From the NCBI GenBank assembly GCA_031772625.1, contig CM062805.1, positions 799,059,119-799,123,118 of the forward strand: DNA of 64,000 nucleotides, given 5' to 3'. Positions 23,776-35,352 of this stretch are shown here, in pieces (the stretch's first letter is position 1; the number at the start of each line of letters is the position of its first letter). Below the pieces are notes generated by a model. It saw only the letters and a list, made by a program, of their open reading frames with translations, was not told the origin of the DNA and did not search any database. The DNA is from Pinus tabuliformis. Lineage: Eukaryota; Streptophyta; Pinopsida; Pinales; Pinaceae. The translations under genes were made by a program, and so were the position numbers.

Positions 23776-24558
23776 CTATATTAAATTGGACACCATAATG
23801 ACTAGTTCAATGGAGCCTAAAAGAATGAGATTCAATTGCAGTTAATCGCGGTGAATGCCTTACCAAAATTAACTACACCAAATTTTGACCAAACATAGTC
23901 ATTATTGATGTGTATATACTATAAACCCACTCAACTAGAACTCTACACATGAAAGGAGTGCGAAAATACTAATGTTTAACTAATTTTTATTGAACCAAGA
24001 AGCAACTTATATAGCTTTTACAAAATGAAACGACCTCAACAAACCGAGGAGAGAGACTCTTTAGATCCAACAAAATAGGATCTATGAACTAAAACAAGAA
24101 ATAGCTTGAGAAAAGATTTCAACCATTCCCTTAATATCTCACCTAGCCACAAATACTAGGAAATTAGATTATTAGCCCATGAAGATCTCAACTATCCCTT
24201 GATACTAGGAAACTACAATGCTATGTAGCTCTCACACCATACTAGTTTACCTTTACAATATAAATGAAAAATACAGTAGCATAGAATGCTCAAAATATAA
24301 AATATGAATCTTATTCCCTATCATTCCTCTAAGCCTAAGAAGCACTGGCCTCCAATGCTTTCAGAGGAGAAGGAAAATGCTATTGCATTTGGCTGCGAGA
24401 TATCCAATGAGCTTGATGTGGATACTAGCCTTGTTTAGCAACAAGGTATGATGTAGTAGATCCCTAACGTGGCTGGCATGTCTTTGGTCAAAAAGTTGAT
24501 ATGCATTAGGTGAAGGTTGAAAATCAAGAACAATATCTTTAGGATGACTAGTTAGGAC
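23776..24558. other. Intron sequence, probably old repeat, unidentified
   Basis: No frame resembles a known protein. The stretch 23990-24360 has the base composition and A-rich style of an LTR and is followed by a short minus-strand frame at 24361-24585 without recognisable motifs. No termini or target duplications were found. Confidence 0.35.
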
Positions 24559-24903
24559 CAATGTTGAAAAAGTCGGCATCGACAAAAAATCGGCGAAGGT
24601 CCTGAAAACATCTTTTCAACAACATCGGCGAAAAAATCGGCAAACTGCGACAAACATTAAAAAATGCAAAATATATTCATTTTTTTCAGATTTTTAAACA
24701 TTTAAAGCAACAACAACATGAAATAAGCACATTGACACATAAATATAAAGAAAGCACTGATATATATGATGTAGTGGATGTCAAATAAAATGATACATCA
24801 AAGGCGATACTAAATCCTGTTGATCCCTGATAATTGTCCAATAAAGGACTCAAATGTGGAAAACCAATACAAAATAACATCACATATATAAATGTATCTC
24901 ATC

Positions 24904-25117
24904 CAGTGTTGCAAACATCTCGATAACATCCCGATATTATCTCGAAATCACAATTTTTTGGCCTAGCCGATGTTTGCTGATTTTTAAAGATATTTTTATG
25001 GTATCTTAATTTTGCCGATGTTTGCCAATTTTTTACCGATATTTTCCCGATTTTCCTGATTTTTTGGTTTTTCGGACACTCGCCAATTTTATCCCGATGC
25101 CAATGTTCACAACATTG
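24904..25117. mobile_element. hAT-type MITE, 214 bp, with perfect 8-bp target duplication
   Basis: The element begins CAGTGTTGCAAACATC and ends with the complement of CAATGTTGTGAACATT, giving imperfect terminal inverted repeats of about 16-26 bp. It is flanked on both sides by ATCTCATC (24896-24903 and 25118-25125). An 8-bp duplication with CA(G/A)TG-type ends is the signature of hAT superfamily DNA transposons. It is too short to code for a transposase. The body is built from variations of CCGAT.TTTGCCGATTTT. Confidence 0.85.
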
Positions 25118-25125
25118 ATCTCATC

Positions 25126-25904
25126 ATCATGAGTTATATGTACAATGGAAAAAGTTAAAAACAAACAAAACTAGCAACTAGCTATTTGAGATCAGTGCCC
25201 TCTCCCCATTTTACGGGAAAATATGATGGTCTGTTTGCTAGGCCTGCCCCTAGCAGAAGAAGGCCCTGGCCCTGCACCAAAAGGATTGTTGTGGTTGTAT
25301 ATTGTTGACGTGCAACATACCTGAAGCAATTCTGATAAAGCATCTCTAACGACATTTTTATCTTCCTTTTTTATCTGTAGCCTTCGGTCCAAATTCATCA
25401 CATACCCTAGCCCATCCATACTGTTTGGATTCTGTTTCTACCTCAGGGGCAGGGAGAGAGTTTTTTGATCTGTAACCATCTCAAAATTGTTGTTCTTCAA
25501 GGTTCCCATGTTTTAGCTGCATGAATAATATCTAACAATTTTTTCATCATAATTAGGAAAATTTTGCTCAATGTTGGTTACATTTCTACTTTCATGAGAA
25601 ATCACTCTTACCATCTTTAATAAAGAAGCTCCAGTTTCCAAACCACTAGTAATGGTACATAGAAAGAGAGGTCCTGAGAGTTTAGGAAGAGTTAACTTAG
25701 TGGAAAAATAGACACTCTTGAAAAACTGGTCATTTTACCTACCAGATTAAAAGAAAATAAATATAGAAGAGAGGATTTATCTACTGGTTAACTTAGAAAA
25801 CATAACACTTACTGAAATCTGCTTCGTATGTAAGGCTTGATATGTAAAACAGGTTTGAAGCTCTTCAGAAGTCTGATTTGGCCAATTGTAACTAAATATG
25901 CCAG
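25126..25904 (+). other. 3' part of the 10.9-kb FAAH intron
   Basis: Non-coding intron sequence without recognised elements. A short minus-strand frame at 25192-25419 has no family match. It ends in a pyrimidine-poor but usable acceptor before exon d. Confidence 0.5.
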
Positions 25905-25982
25905 GTAAATCACTTTCGATTCTTGATGGCGTTCCAATCGCTGTTAAGGATGAGATTGATTGTTTACCCTACCCTACTACAG
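25905..25982 (+). CDS. FAAH: FAAH exon d (phase 1 to 1): catalytic lysine
   Basis: Exon of 78 bases encoding KSLSILDGVPIAVKDEID and then CLPYPTT. The Lys in the motif VPIAVKDEID is the catalytic lysine of the amidase-signature Ser-cisSer-Lys triad (equivalent to Lys205 of Arabidopsis FAAH). It acts as the general acid/base that relays a proton through the cis-Ser. Acceptor ATGCCAG and donor G|GTATTTCC. The following intron is only 116 bp, in sharp contrast with the 10.9-kb intron in front of it. Confidence 0.95.
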
Positions 25983-26098
25983 GTATTTCCATTTTGTCAT
26001 TCTGATCATTGAAGTTGCTTATTCCAAAATATCTGCTTTCGTTATAACTCCTTTATGTCTTTAGGATGATTATCTGAAAGTTAAGTCTCTCATTTTAG

Positions 26099-26246
26099 GG
26101 GGCACAACATGGTTACATAAAGTACGGAAAGCTACAGACGATGCCACTTGTGTCAAGCATTTACGAGCATGTGGATCAATACTTGTTGGAAAAACAAACA
26201 TGCATGAGCTTGGAATGGGGACCAGCGGGATCAATCCTCATTACGG
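26099..26246 (+). CDS. FAAH: FAAH exon e (phase 1 to 2): substrate-pocket segment
   Basis: Exon of 148 bases with GGTTWLHK at its start, then LRACGSILVGKTNMHELG and MGTSG. The motif (A/S)xGAI(L/F)xGKxNMHE(L/F) is a hallmark of amidase-signature enzymes. The GGTTWLH stretch is typical of the plant FAAH type. Acceptor CATTTTAG; donor GG|GTGC, a GT donor with a non-consensus third position. The next exon supplies the base that completes the Gly codon. Confidence 0.95.
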
Positions 26247-26486
26247 GTGCTTTATTTGAACTCTGTTTTTTATAGAGAGTAATGGGCATGTATAGTGTAC
26301 CTCTATCTTATATTTTTGTTTATTATGATTCAGTTTGTAAGTAGATGCGTTATTTTCTAAAGGATCGGTATTTGAATTTCTCTAGTTCCGAAGAACATTA
26401 CTATGTTCTTGGCGTAATGTGAAAGAAAAAACACGAGTAGTTGGCAAAAGATGAAAAACGTAACAGCAATTATTCAAATGTTGCAG

Positions 26487-26599
26487 ACCAACTAGAAACC
26501 CGTACAACATTGAGAGGATTTCTGGAGGTTCATCTAGTGGATCTGCTGCAGCAGTATCTGCTGGGCTGTGTCCTGCTGCACTTGGTGTTGACGGTGGAG
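26487..26599 (+). CDS. FAAH: FAAH exon f (phase 2 to 1): cis-serine and amidase signature
   Basis: Exon of 113 bases after TGTTGCAG, encoding TRNPYN, the amidase signature [15 protein letters not shown] and then [10 protein letters not shown]. The first Ser of GGSSSGS is 76 residues after the catalytic Lys, the same spacing as Lys205 to Ser281 in Arabidopsis FAAH, so it is the cis-Ser. The exon stops one base into the third Gly of DGGG, directly before the nucleophile. Donor G|GTAATTAA opens the 37,191-bp intron. Confidence 0.96.
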
Positions 26600-27841
26600 G
26601 TAATTAATATCCTAATGAATATACATTAACATGATTTATCAGCTATTATCACCGTTCTCTCCAAAATGGATGCTTTGATATTAATACGCTTTTCATTTTT
26701 GTTTTTGGAATGCAACGTAAACTTACAATACTTGGAAGTGCCGAGTAGATGTAAAATACTTTAAAATAGTTGCCACTGTATTTGCTCAAGTATAAAAATG
26801 CTTCACTGATATTTTTGAAACCTTTCTAGTTTAATAAAGTTAGCCATTAATGGCCTTTTGACTGGCTCAACATTCACATCCTATGGCATGGCTGCAATGC
26901 TCCAAGGAATGTTGCTGTGCAGAATAAAATATAAAGGACAATGGTTTGCTTTTAGTAAGATTAGTCAGATATTTTCCATGTATTCGAGTTTTCTCAGAAG
27001 GGAGGTGTTACATAACAACTTTCAGTATGTACTATAAATGGAACACTGAAAGTAATATTTATGTGTTTTATAGATGGAATCAGGAAAGCAGTATTTTAAA
27101 GCCACCTTGGATGTTAGTTTCCTAAATTGCGCAGCTATATTCTTAACAATTATTTTCGACATGCAGCAGTGCTTGAAGAGGTTGAAAGATATACAACCTA
27201 ATATTTATAGTGCTTGAGAGGCTTTCTAGAAAATAACAAAACATGGTTGATGATATGTTACCTCTCAAACTTACACTTAAAGATATTCAAGTTCTTAAAC
27301 TAAGTGCAGCACTATAGGCAATGGGCATCATTACCCACCAAAAAGTGGGTAACTCATACAAGAAATTTTTCTCTTCCTTGGACAGCCAGCCAGCCAGCAG
27401 CCCTATATGATCAGCATGTAACATGATGTGAGGATCCTCCACTTCTTGCTTTGGTCACATTTCTTTCTCCCATCTGACATTCTGTTAATTTTCCCAGTGG
27501 CAGTTTCAAATTTAATGTCTCACATAGTTATTTTACCACCAAAAATTAGTTTATCCAGTAAATGTTTTTTTTTTCGCAGTAAATAAAATATGAAAACTAC
27601 AACCAGAAAATTCTCTGGCACTTTAACTTAGCAAATAACAGAAAAATATATTTCAGAAAATAACCCAGAAAAATCAAACAAGACAACAACATATTGGAAT
27701 TTGGCTAACTCAGAAGGTATTTCTGAGTGGTGAAAACCCACCAAAAGGAAGTTGGTTAGGTAAGCTACCCAAATGGTTGGCATTCTGACTCAAAATTGTG
27801 GGCTTGAGACCCATGTTAATTAATTGTTTAATATAATTTGT
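26600..27841 (+). other. 5' part of the 37-kb FAAH intron
   Basis: AT-rich intron sequence between exon f and the first transposon of the intron. No reading frame, RNA gene or repeat terminus was recognised. Short T-runs and A-runs (for example near 27566) are present. Confidence 0.5.
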
Positions 27842-29298
27842 TGTTGAGTGCTAAAATAGGGGTTTCTTGATGGACAAGGAAAACCCCCATGATCGCTCAC
27901 ACAAAAGTATAAATAAGAGGCCAAAGGAGAGGCCTAGACACACATTGTGAAGGATAACAGTGTGGAGTGAAAGGGCTGAGTTTTGTTCATGGAGGTAGAG
28001 ACCTGCCCAAGAGAAGCCACAAGAGCAAGTAAATAAGTCCGTCCAAAATGCCAAGCTGAGGATCTGCTTAGCAAGATTGAGCCGAGTCTGGTTGGAGCAA
28101 ATCTGTGACTGGTTTGGAGGTGCGAAACCTTAGCAAGGGCATCCTGTGGGTTGGAGAAGGGGGTCAAGGCCCTGTTTTGTTAGGCTAAGGCCCATTTCTG
28201 TCTTAGTAAGCTCAACTGCAGATCTTTCCTGTGGTTTCTAAGGTAGCCGCATAGATATAAAGGGCTAGCCGTAGGTGTTTTAGCCCAAGGAGTAGGGAAA
28301 AGTGCTGAACAAATCTGTTTGTAGCAAATCAAGGGTAGAACAGAGGTAGGACAGATTTAATCGTGGTTGGAAGAGGGTTGGATCAAAGGTTAATGGCTGT
28401 TGTAGTAGCAGCAGAAGTCTTAAGCCTTAGACAGAAAGGCCAAGGGCAGATCTGTGCTTAGGAAGGTTGGCTGAGGTCTGTAATAGACCATTGGAGGCTC
28501 TGTTCTGAGTTTTATAAAATAGCTGAGGGCAAGAGGACCCAACCGAGGGCACAGATAGGTTGGTTAGGGCTGCAGAGGGCCAGATTAGGTAGATCTAGAG
28601 GGTTGAGACATTATGGAGGTCGGCCAAGGTGATCTGAAGTAACCGCAACTGTTCTGAGGCTAAGCTGCAGACAGAGGAGGTCGAGAAGCCTTAACCTTGT
28701 GATAAAAAAGCCTAAGTGCCTCAGGATGATGTGTGAGTAGCGGATCTGTTGAAGGGAAGATTGCTGAGTTAGTGGGATGAAGAGATAAGCCCAAATCTGA
28801 GGAGCTAATCCTGAAGTCTGCCAAGAGGGCAACAAGATTGACAATGATCTAAAGGGAGCTGATCACTGTACGATCTTTGGAGGCAAAGGAGAACCAGGCA
28901 CAACAAAGACAACAGGACTCAAAGGGCTATCTGCAAAGGGACAACAAACAACAAGTTGATTAGTTTGTCTTTGTTTTATTGGGCAGTTTGAAGATATGAT
29001 GGAATAGATCTCAAACCCTAGATCAGTCAAAGGACAAATTGTGTATTTTATTTTATACTATGTATACTAGTTGTATCAGGGTTTCTGAAGGGCCATGATC
29101 TCTTGTACGGGAGCCCTAATGTTTTCTTATTGATGGACTAATGAGAAATGAGATTTGGGCCAATAATTCTTGTGTACTTTTATTGATTTCATTGTTGTTA
29201 TATTTCCACCATGCAAAGTGCTTTTCTGTTGGGATTATCTAGTGTTGTGTTCCTAGCTAGGGCACATACCAGTCCTAGAGGGCATGGAAATTTCAACA
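27842..29298 (+). repeat. LTR of an unassigned retrotransposon (family F)
   Basis: It runs from about TGTTGAGTGC to TTTCAACA, 1457 bp, followed directly by a PBS. The right end is fixed by the PBS; the left end is chosen as the TGTTGA that mirrors the terminal TCAACA. Internal sequence after the PBS lasts only about 350 bp with no recognisable gag, so the element is truncated. Confidence 0.65.
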
Positions 29299-29310
29299 TG
29301 GAATCAAAGC
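29299..29310 (+). other. Primer binding site of element F
   Basis: TGGAATCAAAGC follows the LTR end and differs at two positions from the usual iMet PBS TGGTATCAGAGC, which is compatible with an old element. Confidence 0.65.
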
Positions 29311-29652
29311 TACTTTCAGGGGATAGCTGAATCAGAGCGTGCACAGGTGTTAGCTTACGAGGGAGTTGTGAAATTGTTGCAGGGAGCAGCGTGTTGCCTA
29401 GACATGGAGCAAAATGTTCGGTAGAGAAGGTGCTTTGGCATGGATGAGATAGCTCTGTGTGAATGGCAGGTTGATCATGAGATAGTATCTTCATTGGGTT
29501 ATGGAGTTGCACATATCACAGTGGAGTCATGTGCACATAAGGTATATGACCCAGGAGGATGAGGACTCATGTAAAGTTGAGTTGTGGTGGTCTATAGTGG
29601 ATTAGACCTAGTGTTGGGCCATAGCTCGAAACTATTGATTTTGGGTAGCATC

Positions 29653-31790
29653 TGTAATGTTCCTAAGTAGGAATATGAGTGATATTTTAAACAAATAAAC
29701 AGTGCAGCAACATAAAATTAAAAACATGCATTATACATCCATAAAACTCCAATGAGCAAGAAACTCATTGATAAATAATATTTCTTTTCTTGAATAAATA
29801 CAAATATCAAAAGTACATTTATGAAGACCTAACCTAGTTACACTTTCTTCACCATGGGTTAGGCCTGGAATGATGCCACGAAGGTTGATGCAGCTAAAAA
29901 GAAAAGAAAAAGCATAATTTGGCCACTCACAATAGGAAATGTACCATAAAATGCAAAAGATCGCTAGAACATACAAATTTAGCATGTGGGCAAAAGCCAA
30001 ACATAATCTCTACTCCTTATCTATGGCCATCACCCTGGTTCCTATGGGCCCTAAATGAGCCCCCTCCACAATAAGGAACCCATGATTGTCCCAATCCCTG
30101 GTGGGCAATGAAATGCCCCACCTTAAAAGGGGGTACCTACTGCTATATACCACACATCATGCTCCCATTCCCTGGGGCCCTGAGCAGTTATGAAGGAAAA
30201 ACAATAAAAGGAAAAAGGCATATGAAGAAAGGTGGAAAAACAAAGTTTCAGGAACTTATGTACCAGAATTTCTCTCTCTTACACTCATATACCCAAGTGT
30301 GGGCTTCCCATATTTTTGCTACCCTTGTACTATAACATGTGGCTTGGAGTTTTGCCTTTGAACCCCACTCCATCTCATCATTATATCACATGCCACCACC
30401 ATTTGATGGACTACCATGGACATGTTACCCCCTTTAAAGGTTGAAACCACCTAATAGAGTCCTTGGTTAACCCTCTTATTAAGCTTGGAGACACTTGTAC
30501 ATGCTAAAGCCCACTATGGAAGGGCATGCCACCATGAAGTTCCCACTTGGATCCATGATTTATAAACTTGTTTGCTTAATTATTTTGATGATTTGTTCTA
30601 TTGGAGGGAAATGGAATGCATTGGATCTTATGTAGGATTGCAGGTAGGTCTCCATTTGTGGTTTGGTCTCCCTATACGGGGTCCTAGCTCTCTAGAGGGC
30701 CACATTGGCACTTGTAGGGTAAGTGTTGAGAACTATGGGCCTCCACCATAGCAGAGATCACTTCCTGGATCCCTTGCACCCTTTAGAGATTGCTCATGTT
30801 CCACCTTTTGGATGAGGATGATGCACTTGGATCGCCATGCCTAACTAGCTCCACACTTGCAACACAAACTTGCCAAAGGTTCCAGGGTCTAGATGAGGAT
30901 GTGTCTCACTACAGGAGACATAGGTAGGGATTATGTCATCATCCTAGCCCTTAGAGATGGTTTATATGCATTTTTGATCCACTTGGAGGCCCATGAAGAT
31001 GTCATAATGCCCCACAACCACTTGGGGGAATCACAGTGACTTGCTTGGAAAAACAAGGGGCCAAACCCTTGTCCACGATGTTTGGAGTCCATTCTCTCAC
31101 AATGGCACACTTTGGACTTCATTAGGCCTTCTCAATGGCCCAACGACTTATCATGTTCATTATTTTTCCCTCTTGAGAGGCCTTATCGTGTATTATTGAG
31201 CTATCTTGGTGGGCTTGTCACTAGGTCATGTCATTATTGAGCATTATTTTATTATTTGGGGCTCAATAAGACAAATTAGGCTATTTGAATCCCCTATTGA
31301 ATTGCATATGCCATAAATAGATGAGAGGATGATTCATTGCATTCATCATCACTTGGATTGGATTAGTATCTCTTGAGGGATTTTCACACTTTTTTCTGGG
31401 TAAACTTTTTGGAGTATTCTTGATGCACTATGATGTCTGGATTTTCGCTATGGTATTTGGAACTTCTTTCTAATGCAAATTTGATGAATGGATATACTCT
31501 CTCTCTCATGTAAGTCGAATTTTGATGATATTCTTGTTATTTTACTGGTCTACTGCATGTTATGGCTATCATTATTCTTGTACGGGTTAAAGTAAATGTG
31601 GAATTCTTTTGGGAACCTTGAATAAGTGATTTAATGCATGTGTTGTACTTGAAGAGAGTGGGTGAATGTTCCTAGAGGCACCTAATAGGTTTTAAGCCTC
31701 AAAACTTTATCTCTTTGGCAATTTTAAAGTGTAAATCTCTAATTACCTAGTTGTTGCCCTTGAATAGGCTAGCACAGGTTAATTAGGGCT
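29653..31790. repeat. Gypsy-type LTR end joined to a family D repeat
   Basis: The first about 110 bases (TGTAATGTTCCTAAGTAGG onward) match the reverse complement of the 3' end of the family E LTR. From about 29820 the sequence is family D in forward orientation. It shares GAGGTTGATGCAGCTAAAA, ATAATTTGGCCAC and the text around 30100-30450 with the copy at 50380-50950, and with the reverse copy at 6600-8220. The combination suggests D is part of a long LTR or a non-autonomous gypsy derivative. No coding frame is conserved. Confidence 0.6.
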
Positions 31791-32689
31791 CCTTAGCTTA
31801 TGAAAATTCTCAATCTATGTGCATCTTGACTCCATTAAGCCCAAGTAATAAGGCACTAATCCTCTTATCACTTTGGTGGTCAAATTCGCCCTTTTTCTTT
31901 ACTTTTCCAAATTTTAGGCCTAACCCTAGAGGGTCACCTAGGGCATCAAGCGAAATCTTTTCTAGCCATCCAAAACCCTTGAAAATTGGTCCACAACTAT
32001 ACTGGAGTCTTCTCAAGGAGCCCTCCAAATTTGAGGTCAATTTGATGGTGGGATCCCGAGATATTGCAAGCCCTAGCTCAGGGACCGTTCTCCTCCCTAG
32101 GTCACTTTGGGTTAGTGTCCTCATTAGGATCATTGCATTTGGATTTCAAAAGAAAATTAGCCTTTGATCCTATTCTCCTCCCTAACCAGGTCAAGCCCCT
32201 CCATTATTGGTCAACTCCACACCCTTGACCTAGTTTGGGTCCACTTGGGTTCTTTGTGGTCCCGCAACTTCATAACTCAAATTCCACAAAGATTACATAG
32301 AATCCATTCCTCTATAAGGATCCTTAAGTCTAGGAAGCCCCTTGTCAAGGCATATTCCCCAAACCTAGGCTCAAGTATCCCCTTAGCCCTTCCTGGAGAG
32401 CCCATCACCTTGCTTCTTAAGCAAGTTATATAACTAAGCCTCTCTTGTGAATAGGCCTTAGGAATCACTCTATATCTTATCATTCGTCCATCCATCCTTG
32501 TGATTCCTCTCATACCAGGACTCCTTCCATCGATGAAAGTCCGTAAAGAGTAGGGAGCCTTAGCTGAGGTGATAGTGAGCTATTGCTCCATTGTTGCCCT
32601 TGACCTAGTAGTTGCTCTATAGGATCCCCTCCTAGGACCCCTCCTAGTTTGAGTGGTAACACGAACCAAAGAGGGTACATTGGACAACA
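31791..32689. other. Unresolved sequence in the 37-kb intron
   Basis: It has several medium-sized frames on both strands (for example 31817-32167 plus and 31810-32133 minus), but none shows a known motif and they overlap antisense. It lies between the D repeat and the copia A remnant. Nothing further can be supported. Confidence 0.3.
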
Positions 32690-33230
32690 ACGAGACACAT
32701 TTTGAGGTATGTGTGTGGCACAATTAAGTATGGGTTGAGATATAACCGAGGGGATGACATCAGACTATGTGGATTCACAGATGTAGATGGGCAGGCAGCT
32801 CAATAGACAAGAAAAGTAACTTTGGGTCATGCTTCAGCGTTGGATTAGGGATGGTTTCTTGGTGTAGCAACAAGCATAAGTCAGTAGCATTGAGCTCTAC
32901 AGAAGTAGAGTACATGGCAGCAAGCACAAGTACGTGTGAAGATATATGGCTTTGGAAGTTGTTGGTAAGCTTGTTCAGGCAGAGGATGGAGGCGACCAGT
33001 GTCTATTGTGATAATCAAAGTTGCATCAATCTCTTTGAGAATCCAGTGTTTCATGACAGATCGAAACGTATAGATACTTGATGTCATTTCATCCGAGATT
33101 GTGTGCAACATGGAGCGGTCCAACTACAGTATGTTCTGACAGATGAGTAGGTTGTAGATATACTTATGAAAGATCTAGGGAGAGCTAAGTTTGTTTATTT
33201 TAGAGAACAGATGGGTATGGTGAAGAACCC
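32690..33230 (+). pseudogene. Copia A RNase H remnant
   Basis: Readable text starts with HILRYVCGTIKYGLRY and LCGFTDVDG, then continues with SFGSCFSVGLGMVSW, SVALSSTEVEYMAAS, VYCDNQSCINLFENPVFHD and RSKRIDT before a stop at 33079. After the stop, FRVIVRD-type text and a VVDILMKDLG-like end can be followed to about 33230. The acidic residues of RNase H are kept in FTD, TEVEY and YCDN. Frame breaks near 32796 and 33079 mark it as dead. Confidence 0.85.
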
Positions 33231-33502
33231 GTTTCAGTAGCAGGGACAAAACATTTTGGATGCTTCTCAGTTGCATTAGTTGTAGTTGTAGTAGCAATAG
33301 ATGAGAGAGAGTTACAATGCAGATGCAAAGTTGGCAGTAGTACAACAGTGTTAGCAGGAACACAAATGCAGCATCAGAGTTGCGCAGTGGCAGGTAGTCA
33401 TAGTAGCCAGACATTAGCAGTGTGACAGAGGGTTGTACAAAGACAGAGTGATGTGGCAAAATGTGCAGCACTAGAAAGAACACCTTCCTCCCTAAGAGGG
33501 AG

Positions 33503-34458
33503 TGTTAGTTTTTGTAGGATCAGAGGTGTTCTAGTCTCGAAACTTTGTGGAGAGGCTAAAACACATGACCTCTCCATAACCCAAAAATCAAAGTGTCTCA
33601 ATTAGATTATTAGCCTATTTTTAATTATTACCTAAGTCTAAGCTTAGGAAAAGGAGTTAATTAATCAGTATTAATTGAGAAAGGTGAGAATCATCTAGAA
33701 ATTCACATGGATCGATCCAGATATGATGTCAACCATCGATTATGTTTTAATCTTGGTCGTTGGAGTCTCATCTGGAGATTATAAGAGGAGTTCAATGGCT
33801 AGATGGAGAACACACCAGTGCAGATACTCAGTTGCCCAGGCAATTCGATTTTCCTAGTAGCATAGATTTAGCAGAGAAGATTGAGCCAGAGGGTGAGTAA
33901 CAGGTGGCAGAGGAGGTCAGCAACATTTTCAGAGGAAGTATTTCAATTCCAGAAGAGACAATGAGAGGGAGTGCAAAATTCCCAGAGGGTTTGCACAGGC
34001 ACAACAACAGACAATTCAATCTAGTTGGAGGAGCGAGTGATTCAGTAGCCAGAGGCCAAGATATTGGTCAGATAAGCCAGTGAGTCGGTTTCGTAGCCAG
34101 ATAGAGACATAAGTAAGTGTTTCATAGTTTGCCGTAGGTAGTTGCAGCAACATTTGTGCAAGCTTTGTGCAGAAGTTGACGGAGAAGGGGTTGCGCATGG
34201 CTGGGGAGGCAGTTCAAGGGACATAAATCAACTGTGGGGTGAGGAAAATCCTCACAATAATTTTTCCAGTGATTCTCTCAGATTGGATTGCCAGTTTGAC
34301 ATCCAAATTATTGTACTCAGATTTGTTGCTAAAGAATAATAATAAAACCCTCATCTGTTGCACCGGTTTTCCCACATTGGGTTTTTTCGGGGACATTTGT
34401 CAAAAAATAACTGTGTTAATTTTTTATGTGTGTGTGCTAGCATTTCTCAGTTTCTAGT
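33503..34458 (+). repeat. Copia A 3' LTR, left part
   Basis: It begins TGTTAGTTTTTG right after the tract AAGAGGGAG and matches the LTR at 1-907 from about base 40 on. It is interrupted by the copia B insertion after CTAGT (34454-34458). The remaining 186 bases of the LTR are at 48575-48760. Confidence 0.8.
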
Positions 34459-35256
34459 TGTTAAAATTGGCAACTAGGGCCAAACTCCATGTGGGTCATC
34501 TTATTCATGGCTGATAATATTTTTATTAGATTCCTCTCGTCGAGAGGTGTAGGATTGATCTAAGGATCATCCGATTCCGATAAGTATTTATGGAGATATG
34601 AATTTATTTTGATTATGGAATAATTATCAAGCCGACCAGCAACTCATGTAGGCTCAGAAGCCCAATAGTCGCATCTATTTAATCATCAACAGTTGTGTAT
34701 AAATACATGAGGTCTTTTCCTCATTTGCATTCATTCATCTCATCACATCTCTCTCTCTCTCCTGCGCAGAAAAGAGGCTCTTCTCCTACTGCGCAAAAAG
34801 AGACTCTTCTCTCACATGTGTGGAAGGAAGGACGCAGATTTAATGCTACAACTGCAAATCGGAAGTTTCACCAGCGTTGACCATCTTTCTCCCTCTATGA
34901 ATTGTATTGTAGGTGGATCTGACTCTCCTCAGAAGGCTGCATTTTTTGGTGAAGGAATCAAGCTGATCCGATGGTCGGTTTGCAAGATATTGTCTGCCCT
35001 AGTTTAGTGCTGATGCCGGTGATGTCGATGACGCTGATGTCGGTGATGTTGGTGATGTCGATGATGTTGATGCCGGTGATGCCAATAATGCTGATGTCTC
35101 GCCGCCACATCTAGTGTCTCGTGTCTTGGCTTGTTTTCTGTTGATCGTTTAATGTTCTATATGCACTTTACTTACTGTACATGTGATTGCTAATCTGTGG
35201 AATAATAATAAAAAGAAGTAAACTGCTCTAAGCATAGAACATACCATAACTTAACA
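34459..35256 (+). repeat. Copia B 5' LTR (798 bp) with a GATGCCGGT minisatellite
   Basis: It starts TGTTAAAATTGG and ends ACTTAACA. It has a palindromic CCTCTCGTCGAGAGG near 34533 and a TATA box at 34698-34705. After that come two TGCGCA palindromes, and at about 35008-35096 a run of 9-12-bp units of the type GATGCCGGTGATGTCGAT. Compared with the 3' LTR, it lacks the segment that reads TTGCTGATATAAATCAGAT. Confidence 0.88.
34698..34705 (+). promoter_or_regulatory. TATA box of the copia B LTR promoter
   Basis: TATAAATA is kept at the equivalent place in all four B LTRs (39563-39570, 58428-58435 and, reversed, 4151-4158). In each it is followed 60-90 bases later by a CTCTCTCTC tract and two TGCGCA palindromes. 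This points to the U3/R boundary. Confidence 0.7.
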
Positions 35257-35268
35257 TGGTTTCAGAGC
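35257..35268 (+). other. Primer binding site of copia B
   Basis: TGGTTTCAGAGC directly after the LTR end TTAACA; one difference from the iMet PBS TGGTATCAGAGC. Confidence 0.8.
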
Positions 35269-35352
35269 TAAGGTGAAGAAAAAGCTCGAGCAAGAGCAAG
35301 AGCAATCACCGAAGAGAAGATTGGCAAGGCTATCCTAATAGAAGTTAGAACT

